Source: Combretum micranthum
Lineage: Eukaryota; Streptophyta; Magnoliopsida; Myrtales; Combretaceae
NCBI GenBank assembly: GCA_024138025.1
Contig: JAMXBD010002222.1
Location: 62,001 to 126,000, forward strand
Reading direction: 5' to 3'
DNA length: 64,000 bases
In this document: piece by piece, positions 1 through 12,260 of the stretch
How the letters are laid out: every line of letters starts with the position of its first letter
Position numbering within the stretch: position 1 is the first letter of the stretch
Program-made: the position numbers and the translations under genes
Notes under the pieces: generated by a model
What the model saw: the letters and a program-made list of their open reading frames with translations, nothing else
The model's database searches: none
Told to the model about the DNA's origin: nothing

Positions 1-626
1 GATTGTGATACATAGAATGACATGGCTATTAGGTGCTTAAGCCCTTATGGAAGATGTGGTACAATTCAAGGAGTGGTTGATAGGAGGGAATGGTGGCTAG
101 TTTAGTTGATTTAAGTTATAAAGAAGTTATGACGGGATCATTCATTGGGCATGATACTTATGATAAATATCCTATGTGGACTGTACTTATTGATCATTAG
201 ATTTGATAGTTAACTCTGAATGAGATTGTTTCTTTTCTTTATCCTTTTTGGTGTATATTTTGAATGTTCTTGTCAATGCCTAATAGCCTTCTAAAACCAT
301 ACCTTCTGTTCCCTATTTTTTTTATGATCTTGAGTAATCCTCTATTACATGCATTTGGTACATTGGAAAAGTGTTGATTTCCTAACTCTTATTATAAAAA
401 ACTAAGCTCGTTGTATATTGCATTAGACTTAAGAATAAGTGACATGCAAAGGTGTGCTTAACAATATTGTTGTATTAGGTTTCACCACTCACCTTTTACT
501 TTCCAAGAGATGACTTTTATGTGGATTGGTAGTATGATTCTAACAACTTTAGCTTAACAATGTTAATATTAGTTGTAGGGATGGTAGTGAAGGTGCGATG
601 TAGAGGCACTCATATGGATTTATTTT
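1..626. other. Intergenic, no gene seen
   Basis: AT-rich sequence with stops in every frame. I see no coding exon, RNA gene or element boundary here. Confidence 0.5.
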
Positions 627-628
627 TA

Positions 629-765
629 GGGTAAATTACATTGGAAGATCACAACGTTTGAGGGAAATTTCATTTGAGGTCATAATATGTTAAGTGGTTT
701 AAAAGAGGTCATGATGTTTAGAGAAGTAAATCAATTGAGGTCTAATTGACATATGTTAACAGGAG
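629..765 (+). mobile_element. Solo arm of an inverted-repeat transposon
   Basis: The segment starts with TA followed by GGGTAAATTACA. It runs roughly 70% identical by eye to the left arm of the complete element at 41073-41376, sharing blocks such as TCACAAC, TTCATTTGAG, GGTCAT and TTTAGAGAAGT. No matching right arm follows, so this is half of a former MITE. The superfamily is not proven. A TA target duplication in the complete copy would suit Tc1/mariner, but the TIR sequence is not a textbook Stowaway end. Confidence 0.55.
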
Positions 766-3700
766 AAATATTTAAATTAAGCTCAATCAGTGCTATGTCT
801 AGATGATATGGACTTTTGGAGAAGCTTTGATATTTGATAGAAGTGAATGGTTATGCACTAACAAATTAGATCTAGAGGTAATGAGTACTTGGCTTATCAT
901 AGAAACTAATATTGACTTTGTTGTGTGAGCAAGATCCACCTCAAGTGGTAGCCTCCACACATGGTTTGTCCAAACTCAACACAGAAGCCTCAACTGATCA
1001 TATAGTAAGACAAGAAACAATTGTAGTAATTTTCAAGGATGAACTATGATATTGGATTTGTAAATATGCACAAAAGTTGAGGTATATATTTGTATTAGAA
1101 GATAAGCTATCAAAAATCTATCGGGGATTAAAACTTACTAATCTAACGTCCATGAAATGAGCGGAAATATCCTTAGATTTCAATTTTGCAGCACAAATAT
1201 TATGTGACTTTGTTGACTCAAAACTCAAATTTAGATATGCTTATGTTGTTTTTATATGCAAATGCAAATGCTAGAATTTGAAACTTACAAGATCCACTAT
1301 GCTTAAAGGGAAACAAACTCAATAGTAGGTTTTGTTGTGAGTTCTAAAGTTTATTGACTTGCTTTTGTACCTCCTTTAATATTGTTATAAAACTTATATC
1401 ACATGATGTTAGTCCTATAGTACATCTTAGAGAAACTATTGATCTTGGCTAGTTGCTCTTCTTAGGCTCTTATTGATTATATTTATTTTATACATAATGT
1501 TGTTTTTTGAAGTTATAACTATGATATTTCTGCAGCATAACTTGTAATGAACTTTGTCTTGGTTTGTTATTAAGAATACATGTATATATATATATATATA
1601 TATATTATTATTATTATTAGACCTTTGCAAATGGGTTGAAACCTATGGGCTAGCCTAATCAACTCGCTCTAAAAGAAAGATAGAGTTACGTTTTTTTAAA
1701 CCATTTAAAAAGTGAACAAAATGTATCCAACCTATTTAACCAATAGGTGTGAAGCCACATAATTTTTCAATGATAGGAATATAGTAAGTAATAGATAATG
1801 GATAAATAAATTGGAGATTGGACCCAAAACCCATATTCTGTAACCTAAAACCCTAGTTTCATAACCCGTAAACCATAAACTTTATTAAACCATATTACGT
1901 AATACACCCAAAAAATTAGGAAATTTCAATTAATAATTCCGAGTATATGACTATGATAAAGGCATCCAAACTAGTAGGCATGTAGGTTTTTGACTAAAAA
2001 TATATATAATGCATCGTTATAGTAGGATATCATATCACATATAAAATCGACTCATTTTGCAAAAATTTTCGCATACACTCTCCGCATAAAATGTCTTTTC
2101 AAATTGAAGGTTACATAAACCTGACCTTGGCCTTCATTTTTTCCTTTCCTTTTCAATCTTTTTCCTTCTTCAATAGGTTTCCTCTGAAAATCATCGACAA
2201 TGGGAACCGTAAACATTGAAAAATTCCAATAATCATAACTCTCACAATCTACCTTTGTTTCAATTTGCATTGTAATCTTAGCTCTATGCTTTTCAAAACA
2301 AGAATAAGTTTGAATTAGCTCCGTTAGTATTTAGTTCTTAACGAGTTTAAATGTCAATGTTATTGATGATTATAATGTTTTGATTTGTTCTTAAGATTTT
2401 CACGTAAAACCTTAGTTTGTACTTATATCATTGTAATCCTTAAGCTTAGAGGAATGCTTTCATGTATCTTATTGGTAAAAAATTTGGTTATTCAAGCCTG
2501 CCTTCACATTACTTCAAGTAACTCGAGATCCCACTACGATGAGTGGGTTTTTGAATGATTTATTGTTTTTACTGCTTGTTGTATGATTAAAATTCTATCT
2601 AAACTAGTTAAACGAGTGTTAAGATGATATCATGATGTGTTTAATGTGTTATGGAGTTGGTGTTGCATGAAACCGAAGTCACAGTACATAAAGTTTTAAA
2701 ATCCGTGTGGAGAATATGATCACCGACAAGCTGGTACAAAATTACACCAGGAAGCTAGTGAAGGCTTGTTAGACCGGCAAGCTGGTCCATTTAGATCGTG
2801 TGTTGAGTATAAAATTGAATTAGTTAAAAACAAGAGTTAAAGACCTTTTGGTTTAATGGGTTAAGTTAGGCAAAAAGCCTAAAATAATGTACAGTTGTTG
2901 AAATAGTAGTCTAGGCTTTGTTATTAAGAATAAGTAATAACGATTAACGCATGTGATGCTTTGAAAATGAATTCCTTGAATGTTCTTGTGTTCAAATGGT
3001 GCTTTCTTGCGATATATAGTCAAGAATAAAATGCATATTGAGTGATCATCCCAAATCTATTAACAATTATTGGGTTATGAATAAAACCGAACATGCATTA
3101 TGCGAAACTATCATTGATAGGAAATTTAAGTTATTGATATATCCACATCAATTAAGTTAAGTATTTTTTTTTCTTTTCGGTGAATTCAATTAAGTTAAGT
3201 TAAGTTTAAGTTTTGGCTTCTTACAACGAGCTAAAAGATTAAGGGAAGTCATGGACTATAAACCCATGTTGGACCATTGTCTCGAGTCAAATCGTAAGCT
3301 TTAAGAAATATCATCCCACGTAAGCTTTTAAGTACTTTAGGGCTTACAATAAATGAATTTAAGTTTGAACGATCTGGATGTTGATGGATCTAAGTATTCC
3401 CTAACCTTAGGTCATGGAGGGGTTGAATCTTACACTTCACTTAGTTATAAGAAAACCTCATGTGACGTTTGCAATGCATATGGTTGTTCATGTATAACAT
3501 ATGTTTGATAACTTGCTTAATTTGGCATGTTGAATAGTTTTGAGGAAATTGCACTCTCATCTCATTGAGCCATGTTTTTTTATCATTCCGTTATAGTGTG
3601 ACTAATCATGCAAGTGCCCTAAAGAAGAGTTTATAATCTAGCATGGTGAACCAACTTGGTAAGCCAACGGGGGTTTTTGAGAAGTTATGGTAAGGGAGAG

Positions 3701-4699
3701 TAGTTGTAGTAGCTGCCTTTAGTTAATTGTCACTGTGTAAGTCTTACGGGATGCACTAAGTCTTTTGTTATTCTTTGTAATTTTTGTAATGAAGAATGTT
3801 AGTGAAATTGTAAGATGAAATATGTGATGCCACTTATTTACTTAAGTTTATTATTTGATTGCCAAGTTTATGTTTATTAGATGCTTCATGAGTACTATAT
3901 GAATGGTGCTGGCATTTGTGATAGGTTGTCATAACTAGGGTACCCTTTGAGGCGTGTAGTAGGTTAGTCCATTTAACTTACGAGTTGGCTTGCTAACCTA
4001 TATTAATTTAAAAAAATTTCAATAAAAGTTAAAAATTAAAAAAATAAAAGTATAATATAAAAAAGGAGTCCCCCTCTAAGGATAAGGAAATATATAGATA
4101 CCATCACCACACTTTCTATGTAGTAATTCCCACCATGGTCTATAATGTACAAACACAATCTCAATTAACCGATTCACTAAGTTTATATGGTATTCTTTAC
4201 AATTTATTTTAAATTAGAAATAATAATAAGGATTATTTAATATGAATCATTGATCTTGTAAGATAAAATAATAGTTGATAGCTACTTTTGTTAAAGACCA
4301 TATGTATCCAATAAAAAAACCACTATTAATATGTCTATAGTCATTTTAAAGTGAAAACGGAAATATCCTTTTTTTTTTTCTAACTTTGGAAAGTTAAGAG
4401 TGTCATAATTTTTTTTTTTTTTTTGCCAGTGTTAGGAGCATCATAATTAAAAAGGATATTAAATAATAAAATAATAAATAAAATATTTTTGCACATATTT
4501 TGTATATATCCACACATGCTAGATATTCTTAGATGGTGAAATTGATGAAAGAAATAGCAAAATGCATGAAGCCTTACATTATATGACTGAAGTATACTTG
4601 TAAGGCAAAATTTCTTAGCTATGAATGATATTGAATAAGGTTTAACATAATTAGAATCTCCATTTTTTCTTAGCTATAAATTTTCATAATTTTATATAA
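766..4699. other. Gene-free AT-rich stretch
   Basis: No gene is supported. The longest ORF (2052-2270, minus, 72 codons) has no recognisable domain and no splice or promoter context, so I do not call it a gene. Around 2720-2800 the motif ACAAGCTGGT or a close variant recurs three times. That resembles the AGC-TGGT iterations in the copia LTR near 50130-50400 and suggests a decayed LTR here. Poly-T runs lie at 4370-4425. Confidence 0.45.
1583..1619. repeat. Compound microsatellite (TA)n(TTA)n
   Basis: About eleven TA dinucleotides are followed directly by about five TTA trinucleotides. This is an ordinary plant microsatellite. Confidence 0.9.
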
Positions 4700-4707
4700 A
4701 AAATATA

Positions 4708-5643
4708 AGGAGAATTTGCAAATTACTCTCTTGACCTTTTACCAAGATGTGAATTTACCCTCTTAACTTTCAAAGAGAGCTTTTTGATCCCTTAAATTTT
4801 CAAAAACTAACACAGTTAAGGACTAGGGATGCAACTAAGTTAACTATTAACGCGTTTTTGACTCGTTCAACCTGATAAAAACCTTATAGGATAATAGGGT
4901 TGAGTTTGGACATAGATAAAAAAACCATATAGGGTATTATGGTCGGGTTTAGGAACTACTAAAACCAGATAAAATTCAACCCGTTAGTCTTAGTAAAAAA
5001 AAAAATAATGTAAATACATTTACTAAATATAAACATAGTAACATGCTAAATTTAAAAATAGGTTGGCAAAGAGAAAGACGAATTGCTATATTATTATACT
5101 ATTATTTTATTAGCTTAAGTTTGCTAAATCTATTGAAAAAAAAAAAAAATAAGCAAGGCAGGTTTGAGTTGATAATTGGGTGGGTGGTTGGACGAATAAT
5201 CGGGTTGATAGTCAGATAGGTAACTGAACAGGTAGCGGGTTTTAGAGTAAACCCTATAAAGCAGGTTTGGATATAGAAGGGAAACCCTACAGGGTTATAG
5301 GGTCAGGTTTAGTATGTCCTATAGTGTAGCGGGTTCAGATTCATATGACACGTCCGAAACCTGATCCGATTACATCCTTATTAAGAACAATTAACATTTC
5401 TTAATGAATTGAGGGGGACAAATCCATACATAGATAAAAATTTATGAGGTGAATCCATATATAGGTGAAAGTTTAGTAAGTATTTTGTGACTCTTCCCAT
5501 TTTGTTTTAACAGAAAATATTAATTGTCTTTAATTTTACCAATTTTTGAAAGTTAAGGTATCAAAAAGCTCACTTTGGAAGTTTAAGGATGAATCTGCAC
5601 TAAGGAAAAAGTTTAGGGGCAGGGGATGATTTGCAATTTCCCT
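4708..5643. mobile_element. MITE-like inverted-repeat element, interrupted by a second element
   Basis: The left arm (from AGGAGAATTTGC) is the imperfect reverse complement of the right arm (ending GCAATTTCCCT) over more than 100 bp. Both arms contain the blocks GAGCTTTTTGAT and CTTAACTTTC. A perfect 8-bp duplication AAAATATA flanks the element at 4700-4707 and 5644-5651, which fits hAT-type insertion. Without the nested element at 4824-5380 and its duplicated target it is about 371 bp, a normal MITE size. It encodes nothing visible, so it must have been moved by an enzyme encoded elsewhere. Confidence 0.8.
4824..5380. mobile_element. hAT-like element nested inside the 4708-5643 MITE
   Basis: The ends read TAGGGATGCAA on the left and TTACATCCTTA on the right, an imperfect terminal inverted repeat of the kind seen in hAT-derived MITEs. 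Flanking octamers TTAAGGAC (4816-4823) and TTAAGAAC (5381-5388) differ at one position and look like an aged 8-bp target duplication. The interior repeats a motif close to ATAGGGTYRGGTTTRG. No transposase is present. It inserted after the outer element did. Confidence 0.7.
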
Positions 5644-5651
5644 AAAATATA

Positions 5652-6279
5652 AAGTCTATTAATATTAGTATGATAGGTTATCGATATAACCCACCAAAAA
5701 GTAAATGGCTTTTTTTTTTTTCCTCTTTATACTATTATTATCGGAGGGTAGAATTGAACCTGAGACCTCTTATATTGAAGATCGAGGGATGCCAATAGAC
5801 GACTTACAAGGTAAATGGTTTAAACAAGTTAAATCGATTCATTCAACCTATAAAATATATAAATGAGTTAAATTGGTGAATAGGCTCATTTAACTTATCA
5901 ATCTATATAGTTGATTTAGGTTAATAAATTTTGGCTAGTGTATTAAACAAACTATAATATATTGGCTCGTTTAACCCAGGTTAAAGTAGATTAGACCGGA
6001 TTGAGTTGAGCGACCCACTTGCAAGAAAAAAACAGAAAAGAAGCTCACGCCCATTTTTAAGCTAAGAAATTCATGTATTGATTATAATCGTATGCCTCAA
6101 AATAAAGTAAAATCCGGTAACTCGTTGACTTGGTATGTCATATTTGTGTACCTTTATTTTGACAGAGATGCTGCATTTATTTGGATAAAACGGTGCCGCA
6201 GGTTTTTACTGAACGAATACGTCGTACATAGTATACACGCATTTTTGGCTATAAAACTATAAGAGGAAAGTAGGTTAAT
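5652..6279. other. Intergenic, no gene seen
   Basis: Contains a poly-T run near 5710 and AT-rich unique sequence. The last 120 bases are less AT-rich and include a TATA-like TATAAAA at 6250-6256, discussed with the following small ORF. Confidence 0.4.
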
Positions 6280-6288
6280 GTGATATCC

Positions 6289-6474
6289 ATGAATTATAAA
6301 AAGGTAACGGCTGGCCGCTGGCATTTGTTATGTATGATTTTGATTACAGCAATCATGTCGGCATCTAAATTTATCGTTGTAACCAGAAAGCTAAAAGAAA
6401 ATAAAGGCCTTGCCTGTACAGTAACGTGCAACCCTTTAAGCCGCCAGGTTAGACGTGATAATTTAGTACTTTGA
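6289..6474 (+). CDS. Doubtful small ORF with signal-peptide-like start
   Basis: From the internal Met at 6289 the ORF encodes about 61 residues. A basic start (NYKK) is followed by a hydrophobic run LLCMILITAIMSA, then a short polar tail with two cysteines (residues ACTVTC) and a basic region RQVRR. This layout resembles a secreted peptide precursor, but I recognise no family. TATAAAA at 6250-6256 would leave almost no 5' leader, which argues against it being a complete transcription unit. An alternative Met lies at 6280. Chance ORF is the more likely explanation. Confidence 0.15.
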   Translation: MNYKKVTAGRWHLLCMILITAIMSASKFIVVTRKLKENKGLACTVTCNPLSRQVRRDNLVL

Positions 6475-7539
6475 TATGTTGGTTGGCTTTGATAGCTAGG
6501 TCTTGTACATTCTATCTGTAAGTATGTGTATATATATATATATATATATTTCCGTTATATAAAAGGTATTTTCACGCTTTAGTTTTTATGTTACTCAATT
6601 TATAAAAAACCAAATGTATAGCAAGGTGAAAAAAGTTTTTCTTTATTTAAGTTTTCAACATGTTTTGAAACAATCCTTGTCTATATTATGAGAAAGAATA
6701 TCACTATTTTAGTGCCTTCCATATTTTCTTTCTACTCTTTCATTACTAAAACTATTTATCTTTCTCATTAAAAACTTCAGATTAAAAGATAATATAAATT
6801 CTAACAAAACTGAAACCATCTATGTTCTAATAATCTCTTTATTGTGCTGATATATATATATATAGATTTGATATATCAATAGCTTCTATATATATTTTAT
6901 TTTTCTATACACATCTGGTTGGTATTTCTGAATTCCGGTCCGATCCACCAGTAGTATATGTTTATACAGGACTAATTAATGATGCAAGAACTGGTAAGTC
7001 GTAAGTGCTATGTATATTTTCATAGGCTATCACCAACGTGAAGTAAATCTGCAACTGTACTTAAGCATGTTCACGAGAACGTTCTGCAATTTTGTGTTTC
7101 TGATTTTCACCCAGTAACTTAGACTTAGAGGGGAAAAAGAAATAAATCCTTAATTAAAAACGGAGAAGGGTGTTCTGCGGATCTCGAGAGTCTGCATTTC
7201 TTACCGATGTTTGTCCTGTAAAGGAAGCTCAAAAAACTAGATAGGGCTTCGGAACTCTAAATTGAGAATATCATAAAACCATAAGAATTCAGTTTATAGC
7301 AATGTAAAGAAAAATAGTGTTGTTATTAATACCTCAAGTGTATGTATTAACAATGGGTGAATATTAATGATATTTAATAATAATAGACAGTAGTAATGGA
7401 TAAATTTTATGAAAACTATTGCATATTAAAATTTTAGTAGCATTTATTATAGGATAGCATAATATGATATAGTTATATATTGCGAAAACAGGGTACAAAT
7501 AAACCAAGTTAGTTTTCAAAATACTTGAACTTAGTTTGA

Positions 7540-7900
7540 TATTTATTTAAAGTTCGATTTTAAAATAGCCAAGTCAAGCTCGAATTCAAGCTATTGGAAT
7601 AGTTTATCGAGCTGAACTTGAACTTTATATATTTAACTCGATTAGCTTCAGAGCCAAATTGAACTTTATCGAGCTTGAGTAGAATGTAAATGTTAATCGA
7701 ATTTGAATCGAATTTCATTATAAATATTATTTTAATTGAAATTAAAATTATTTCTTAATGAATCGAGTCTAAACAAACTTAATCAACTCATGCTCAAGTT
7801 TATGTAATATTACGTTAAGCCGAACTCGAGTTTAGAATGTTAAACTTGGTTAGACTCGATCTGACCTCGAGTTTGAGTTCAGTACCATAATGTCTCAACT
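7540..7900. repeat. Degenerate TCGAGCTTGA-type repeat segment
   Basis: Many imperfect copies of a short motif close to TCGAGCTTGAAC or its complement occur within 360 bp, for example AAGCTCGAATTCAAGCT, TCGAGCTGAACTTGAACTTT and CTCGAGTTTGAGTTC. Similar segments are common inside plant MITEs. I could not find clear ends or a target duplication, so this is only a repeat-rich segment. Confidence 0.45.
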
Positions 7901-9059
7901 CAACTCGCTTGCTACCAAGTAAAATTTATAATCATAATGTTTGAGTTTTTATGGTATGTAATTAAGTGAGTAAAACATGTTTTAACTGAAAAAATTATAT
8001 GTAAACCCAAAATTCTAATTCTGATATGTATCCCTAGATAAATTATGGGAAAAAGTAAAAGATAAAAGTTAAAAGCTCTTAGCTTCCATAACTCGCAAGA
8101 GATTGGATAATTTTATCATTTATAAATTAAACGTAAAATGCTTTTTTGTTATTATTTTATTGGTCCTAGTTGGACCCTTGATCCGTCCTCATTCGCTGGT
8201 CAACTTCCGACTATAATTTGACAACACTGGTGGTGATGGTGCTTTCTTAAACTTCGCGGACCAAAGCATATATGTTGTCTTTTCCATAAAAAGAAAATGT
8301 AAAAAAAAAAAAAAAACAGAGACGAAGAATTTTTTAGGATTGTTACAGCTTCAATGGCTTTGTCAATTTATTTTAACCTATTTGGGATAGAAAAAAGCAA
8401 TGCACCGAAGATTACTTACTACAATGAGCTCATGGGGCATAGCGAGCTTAGCGGGTGTAATGATGATATTTGCACATCTTTATAAACAACTACTGGCTCT
8501 ATTTAAAAACATAATTATATCGAAGAAAAAAAGAGGTGCGTATGGTGTGAAAATTTATATTTGAATGAAAGTATAATAAGTATTTGTAAACAAAAGTGAC
8601 CTTTTCATATTATGTTTTATACATAAAATTATCTATAATAAAATGAATTGGCATAAAAACAATGGAATGGGTAAAGGAACAAGAAATACACTTAAAGGAA
8701 CAAGAATACACTGATGTTTGGGTATATTTACGGAATAGAATGAAACAAAATACATATTACAAAAACACCCTTAATAATAAATATGTGATTCAACAAGAAA
8801 ATAATTCGAGTAATTAACATTAATTAGAGGATAATAAAATCACCTGAAGTTAAATTTTTCAGTTAGAATCGTTAATGTTTAGAATTGTTATACCAACTTT
8901 TACAAACATTTTTGTTAGCTGACTTGGATCGAAGGTGGAAAATGAGGTTGGGAATGTAGGGTGCTCGGATTGGTGTTCGTCTTCTCGAGGAGATGAGAGT
9001 ATCAAACAAGTCGTTGTGGCCCTTTGAGTGCAGAGTTGCAACCGTTGTGACCACATTGC

Positions 9060-9255
9060 TATGGGCATCCACATTGGGAGTTGTAACTTGGGTCGTGCAA
9101 GACCTTGAACCTCGTGGGGACAGAGGTCCTCATGGAGCTTAAGGGCTAGGCTAAGGTCCTCACTTGGCTAAGGCCCTTGTAGGGAGCTTGAGATCAAGGT
9201 TAATGTCGAGGTCCTTCATAGGCCAAAGGCTTTCTGAGGTCTATAGGTCAAAGTG
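9060..9255 (+). repeat. Motif cluster around GAGGTCCTCAT
   Basis: AGAGGTCCTCATGG, AAGGTCCTCACTTGG and GAGGTCCTTCATAGG recur with interleaved GGCTAAGG or GGCCAAAGG. The segment is much more GC-rich than its surroundings. It resembles the imperfect motif iterations inside the long LTRs elsewhere in the window. Its origin is not determined. Confidence 0.5.
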
Positions 9256-10776
9256 CTCGAGGGATTTTTCTTTGGCCCATTGTTCATTATGACCAAATAA
9301 TTCTTATCAACAACTTCCAGCATAGAAATAAGAATGAAATTTCGAATCGTGATTCCATTCTAAGTCTAATCCTACGTATTAAGTTGACATAAGTAATCCA
9401 TAAGTATGTATCTTTAGAACTAGACTATTTAAAATACTTTTGGCATCAAACTAGACCAAAATGTAAGGTTGATTTTCACTCTAACTGCAATGAATCAAAA
9501 TGAAATACTAAAATTATATATTTCTCAAGTTCAATTTTATGAAAAAAAAAACTATTATTAATATTTGACTTTAAACTCCAAATACGTCATTTAAAATACA
9601 AGAATTTTGGTTTAGAAGAGCGCTCGGATTAAAAAATGAGTTAAGTGGTGATTTAACCATGTCTTTGGACAAAGCTATGTGATGAGTTGAAGTTAAAAGT
9701 CAAATTTTGTAGAAAAATGAAAAGTCGTAGTTTCTTTCAATAAGTTCCAAACCTTTTATCAAAAGATTTAGGATTTTTTTGTTTTTTTAATCATTATAAT
9801 GTGGGAAATGAGATTCAAATTTGATTCATCCCACCTTTTATTAAAGATCTAAAACTTTGGGCACAAAACATTTGATATTTTATAAAATGGTCGAATCATT
9901 CATTAAAAGGTTCAAAACACTTTTCTATAAAGAGCAAAAATTTCTTCCGAAAGGAAAAGTTTCTAACTTTTTATGAAAGGTTCAAATCTTCCTTTTAGAA
10001 GTTTTCAACATTTTTGTCCAATCCAAATTATTTATTTTAAACTAATATTCTTCATATTGAATGTATTTTAATCAATCCAAATACAATTTTACCTTTTTTT
10101 CAATAACAATTTTCAGTCAATTACATACTAATAAAAGTACCTTTGATAAAAATTACTAAAGGAAGCATTAAAAATAATGAACATAATGAACTTTTGAATT
10201 TAGGATAAGCAGATGCACATCTAGGGAAGTCTAACTAGCAATTACACATAAGATAAAGTTGTTACTGACTGTAAAGTTTTGCCAAGAGAGAAAATTTATT
10301 AAATGGTTAGATGATGTAATTGAGAGATAGATCATCTTACCATATATACTAAAGTATGCAATTATATCGAGTTCGGAATCTTAATGCTTCATTCCAGGTG
10401 AATAGTTATTTTGTTAGATAGTTGTAATCAATATGTTAACTTAAATAAATAAAATTATATATAATAAATATTAATGAAATTTTTGTTTGTGTTTAGGATA
10501 GGCAGAAAGATTTAGGCCTTTGAGTGATTGACTAAGCACATACTAATTAATAAACTGCACTTTTCCAAATAAGGCGTTTTAATAGAAAGATGTGGTAAAT
10601 TAGACATTGACAAAATTGTTGATAAAGGAAATTACCATAGTTACGAGTTATAATATGGGGAGGACTTTGCAACCAAGTTGTTCCTATATTATGAGCTCTA
10701 TTTTTGAATAAAATTTGAGTAACATTTAAGTTGATACCAAATAGTTTGTAAACTAGCATCCGTCTCCCCAACCAAC

Positions 10777-10823
10777 CCCACCTCCCTCCCCCAAACCACA
10801 CACCCTCCCCCCTCCCCTCCCCA
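10777..10823 (-). other. G-quadruplex-forming tract (minus strand)
   Basis: The plus strand is a pure C-rich tract. The minus strand has at least five runs of three to six G separated by single A or a few bases, which meets the usual G4 pattern with one-base loops. It is isolated in very AT-rich DNA and lies about 270 bp from the hAT-like element that starts at 11089. No gene is next to it. Confidence 0.7.
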
Positions 10824-11088
10824 AATATTTATGTTCCACATTGGAGGATTAAAGACCACTAATTATTATGTGGCTTTATTACTTTCTATTGGTGTTCGAA
10901 ACATGAATCCTTTGTTGTGTGTAGTGAATGGTTCTTTTAACTCTATAGTTGTGGACACCATATGATACCCATGGTGTAATTATTGCATACTTTAAGGATT
11001 ATTTGTGGAAATCCATAATATGGCAGTTTATTGAATGTTTATGAGGTTACTAGAAGGAATTGGGTCTTAATGTATTTATACTTTGTAT

Positions 11089-12032
11089 TAAGGGTGGGAT
11101 TGGTTCGATTACTAGTCCATGATCCCATTTTTTGTACATAACCATTATAATTGGTTTTTTTTTTTTAAACTCAAACATAAACTGATCTATTTGTAACAGT
11201 TAACCGCCTTAATAGTTAACTATTTTTTTGTTAATATTTTCAGTTTTTGGTTTTTAACCATTTAAATTAACTAAAACTTGCAGTTACCATATTTTAAGTT
11301 GGTCCATGAAAAATTAAACCCTTTTCTTTCTTAAAATTACATGCCATTAAAACCTCCTCTTAATGTCATTTATCGTTCCATTGTTCAACTGTTCTCTTCA
11401 AAACTACATAAATTGTTGGCAAAACACAATGATAACATAATAATTAAAATATAAATGTTTGAATCTCAAATATGTCCTAAACGTAATGTAATCATTTAAA
11501 TAATCTCGCCAAAGGATGTGATAAACCACTAAAGGATCCATCTTCATCTTTTTTATTCTAGATATCACCATTGCCAAGGAATTGAGATTGATAGGACTAG
11601 AGGTAGAGGAGTGACATTGAGATTGAGATCTATACAATGACCATACCAGATGACTAGGTGAGAATGGGATATGGCATGGGCAAGGGAAAACAAATGAGGC
11701 GAAAAGCTAGACAATTAGAGGTAGACCAAATGACTAGAGAAGAACGAATATGGGAAAGGGAAAGGCGAAAGAGGTAGAAAGTGATTAGGTTTCAATAAAT
11801 TTTTTAAAAAATTAATTAATATAATATTATATATTTATAGATATCGTTAACAGTTAACTATTAACTTTTCACGATTATAAACTGAAACTGCAAAAAAAAA
11901 AAAAAAAAAAAATTAAAACCATGATCCTAAATTAAAACTGATTGATTGGTTAACCATATTTTTCGAATTGGTTTTTACCAGTTTTGACTCGATTTTTCGA
12001 CTTAGTCATTTTTTTTTTTTTTGTTACCTTTA
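11089..12032. mobile_element. hAT-like non-autonomous element, perfect 8-bp TSD
   Basis: Ends are TAAGGGTGGG on the left and GTTACCTTTA on the right, giving a short imperfect TIR (TAAGGGT against TAAAGGT). An identical octamer CTTTGTAT lies on both sides (11081-11088 and 12033-12040). The subterminal regions carry GTTAACTATT-type inverted motifs. Inside, a direct repeat around CAGATGACTAGGTGAGAATGGG is followed about 85 bp later by a diverged copy. There is no transposase. The perfect duplication suggests a more recent insertion than the nested pair at 4708-5643. Confidence 0.8.
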
Positions 12033-12260
12033 CTTTGTATAGACAAGTAATATGTCATTTCATCTTAGAGTTGGTTCTTTTATCGATGGAAAGTCTAAAG
12101 ATCTAATTAGTCAATACTTGTATTTATAGGAGACTTGTATTAAGTATGATGGAAGGATAAGAAAATTCTGGTAAAATTGCTCAATTCTTCAAACTAGCAA
12201 GCATCCACCCTTCTTAATTGGTGTTTTTGCAAGGTTATCAAAGGATTTATAAATTTACAA

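Larger units (their letters stand above)
6480..11080. other. Long gene-free stretch with low-copy repeats
   Basis: No exon is supported. It holds (TA)n at about 6529-6550, a CTCGA/TCGAG-rich segment at 7540-7900, a G-rich motif cluster at 9060-9255 and a C-rich tract at 10777-10823, listed separately. Two overlapping minus-strand ORFs near 8859-9074 lie in the G-rich segment and have no recognisable product. Confidence 0.45.

Noticed and set aside
8859..9074. Overlapping minus-strand ORFs of 66 and 71 codons
   Set aside because: They lie in the G-rich motif segment, with no domain and no promoter or splice context.
8641..9480. Candidate MITE around the GC-rich segment
   Set aside because: I compared the flanks in inverted orientation and found no convincing TIR or target duplication.
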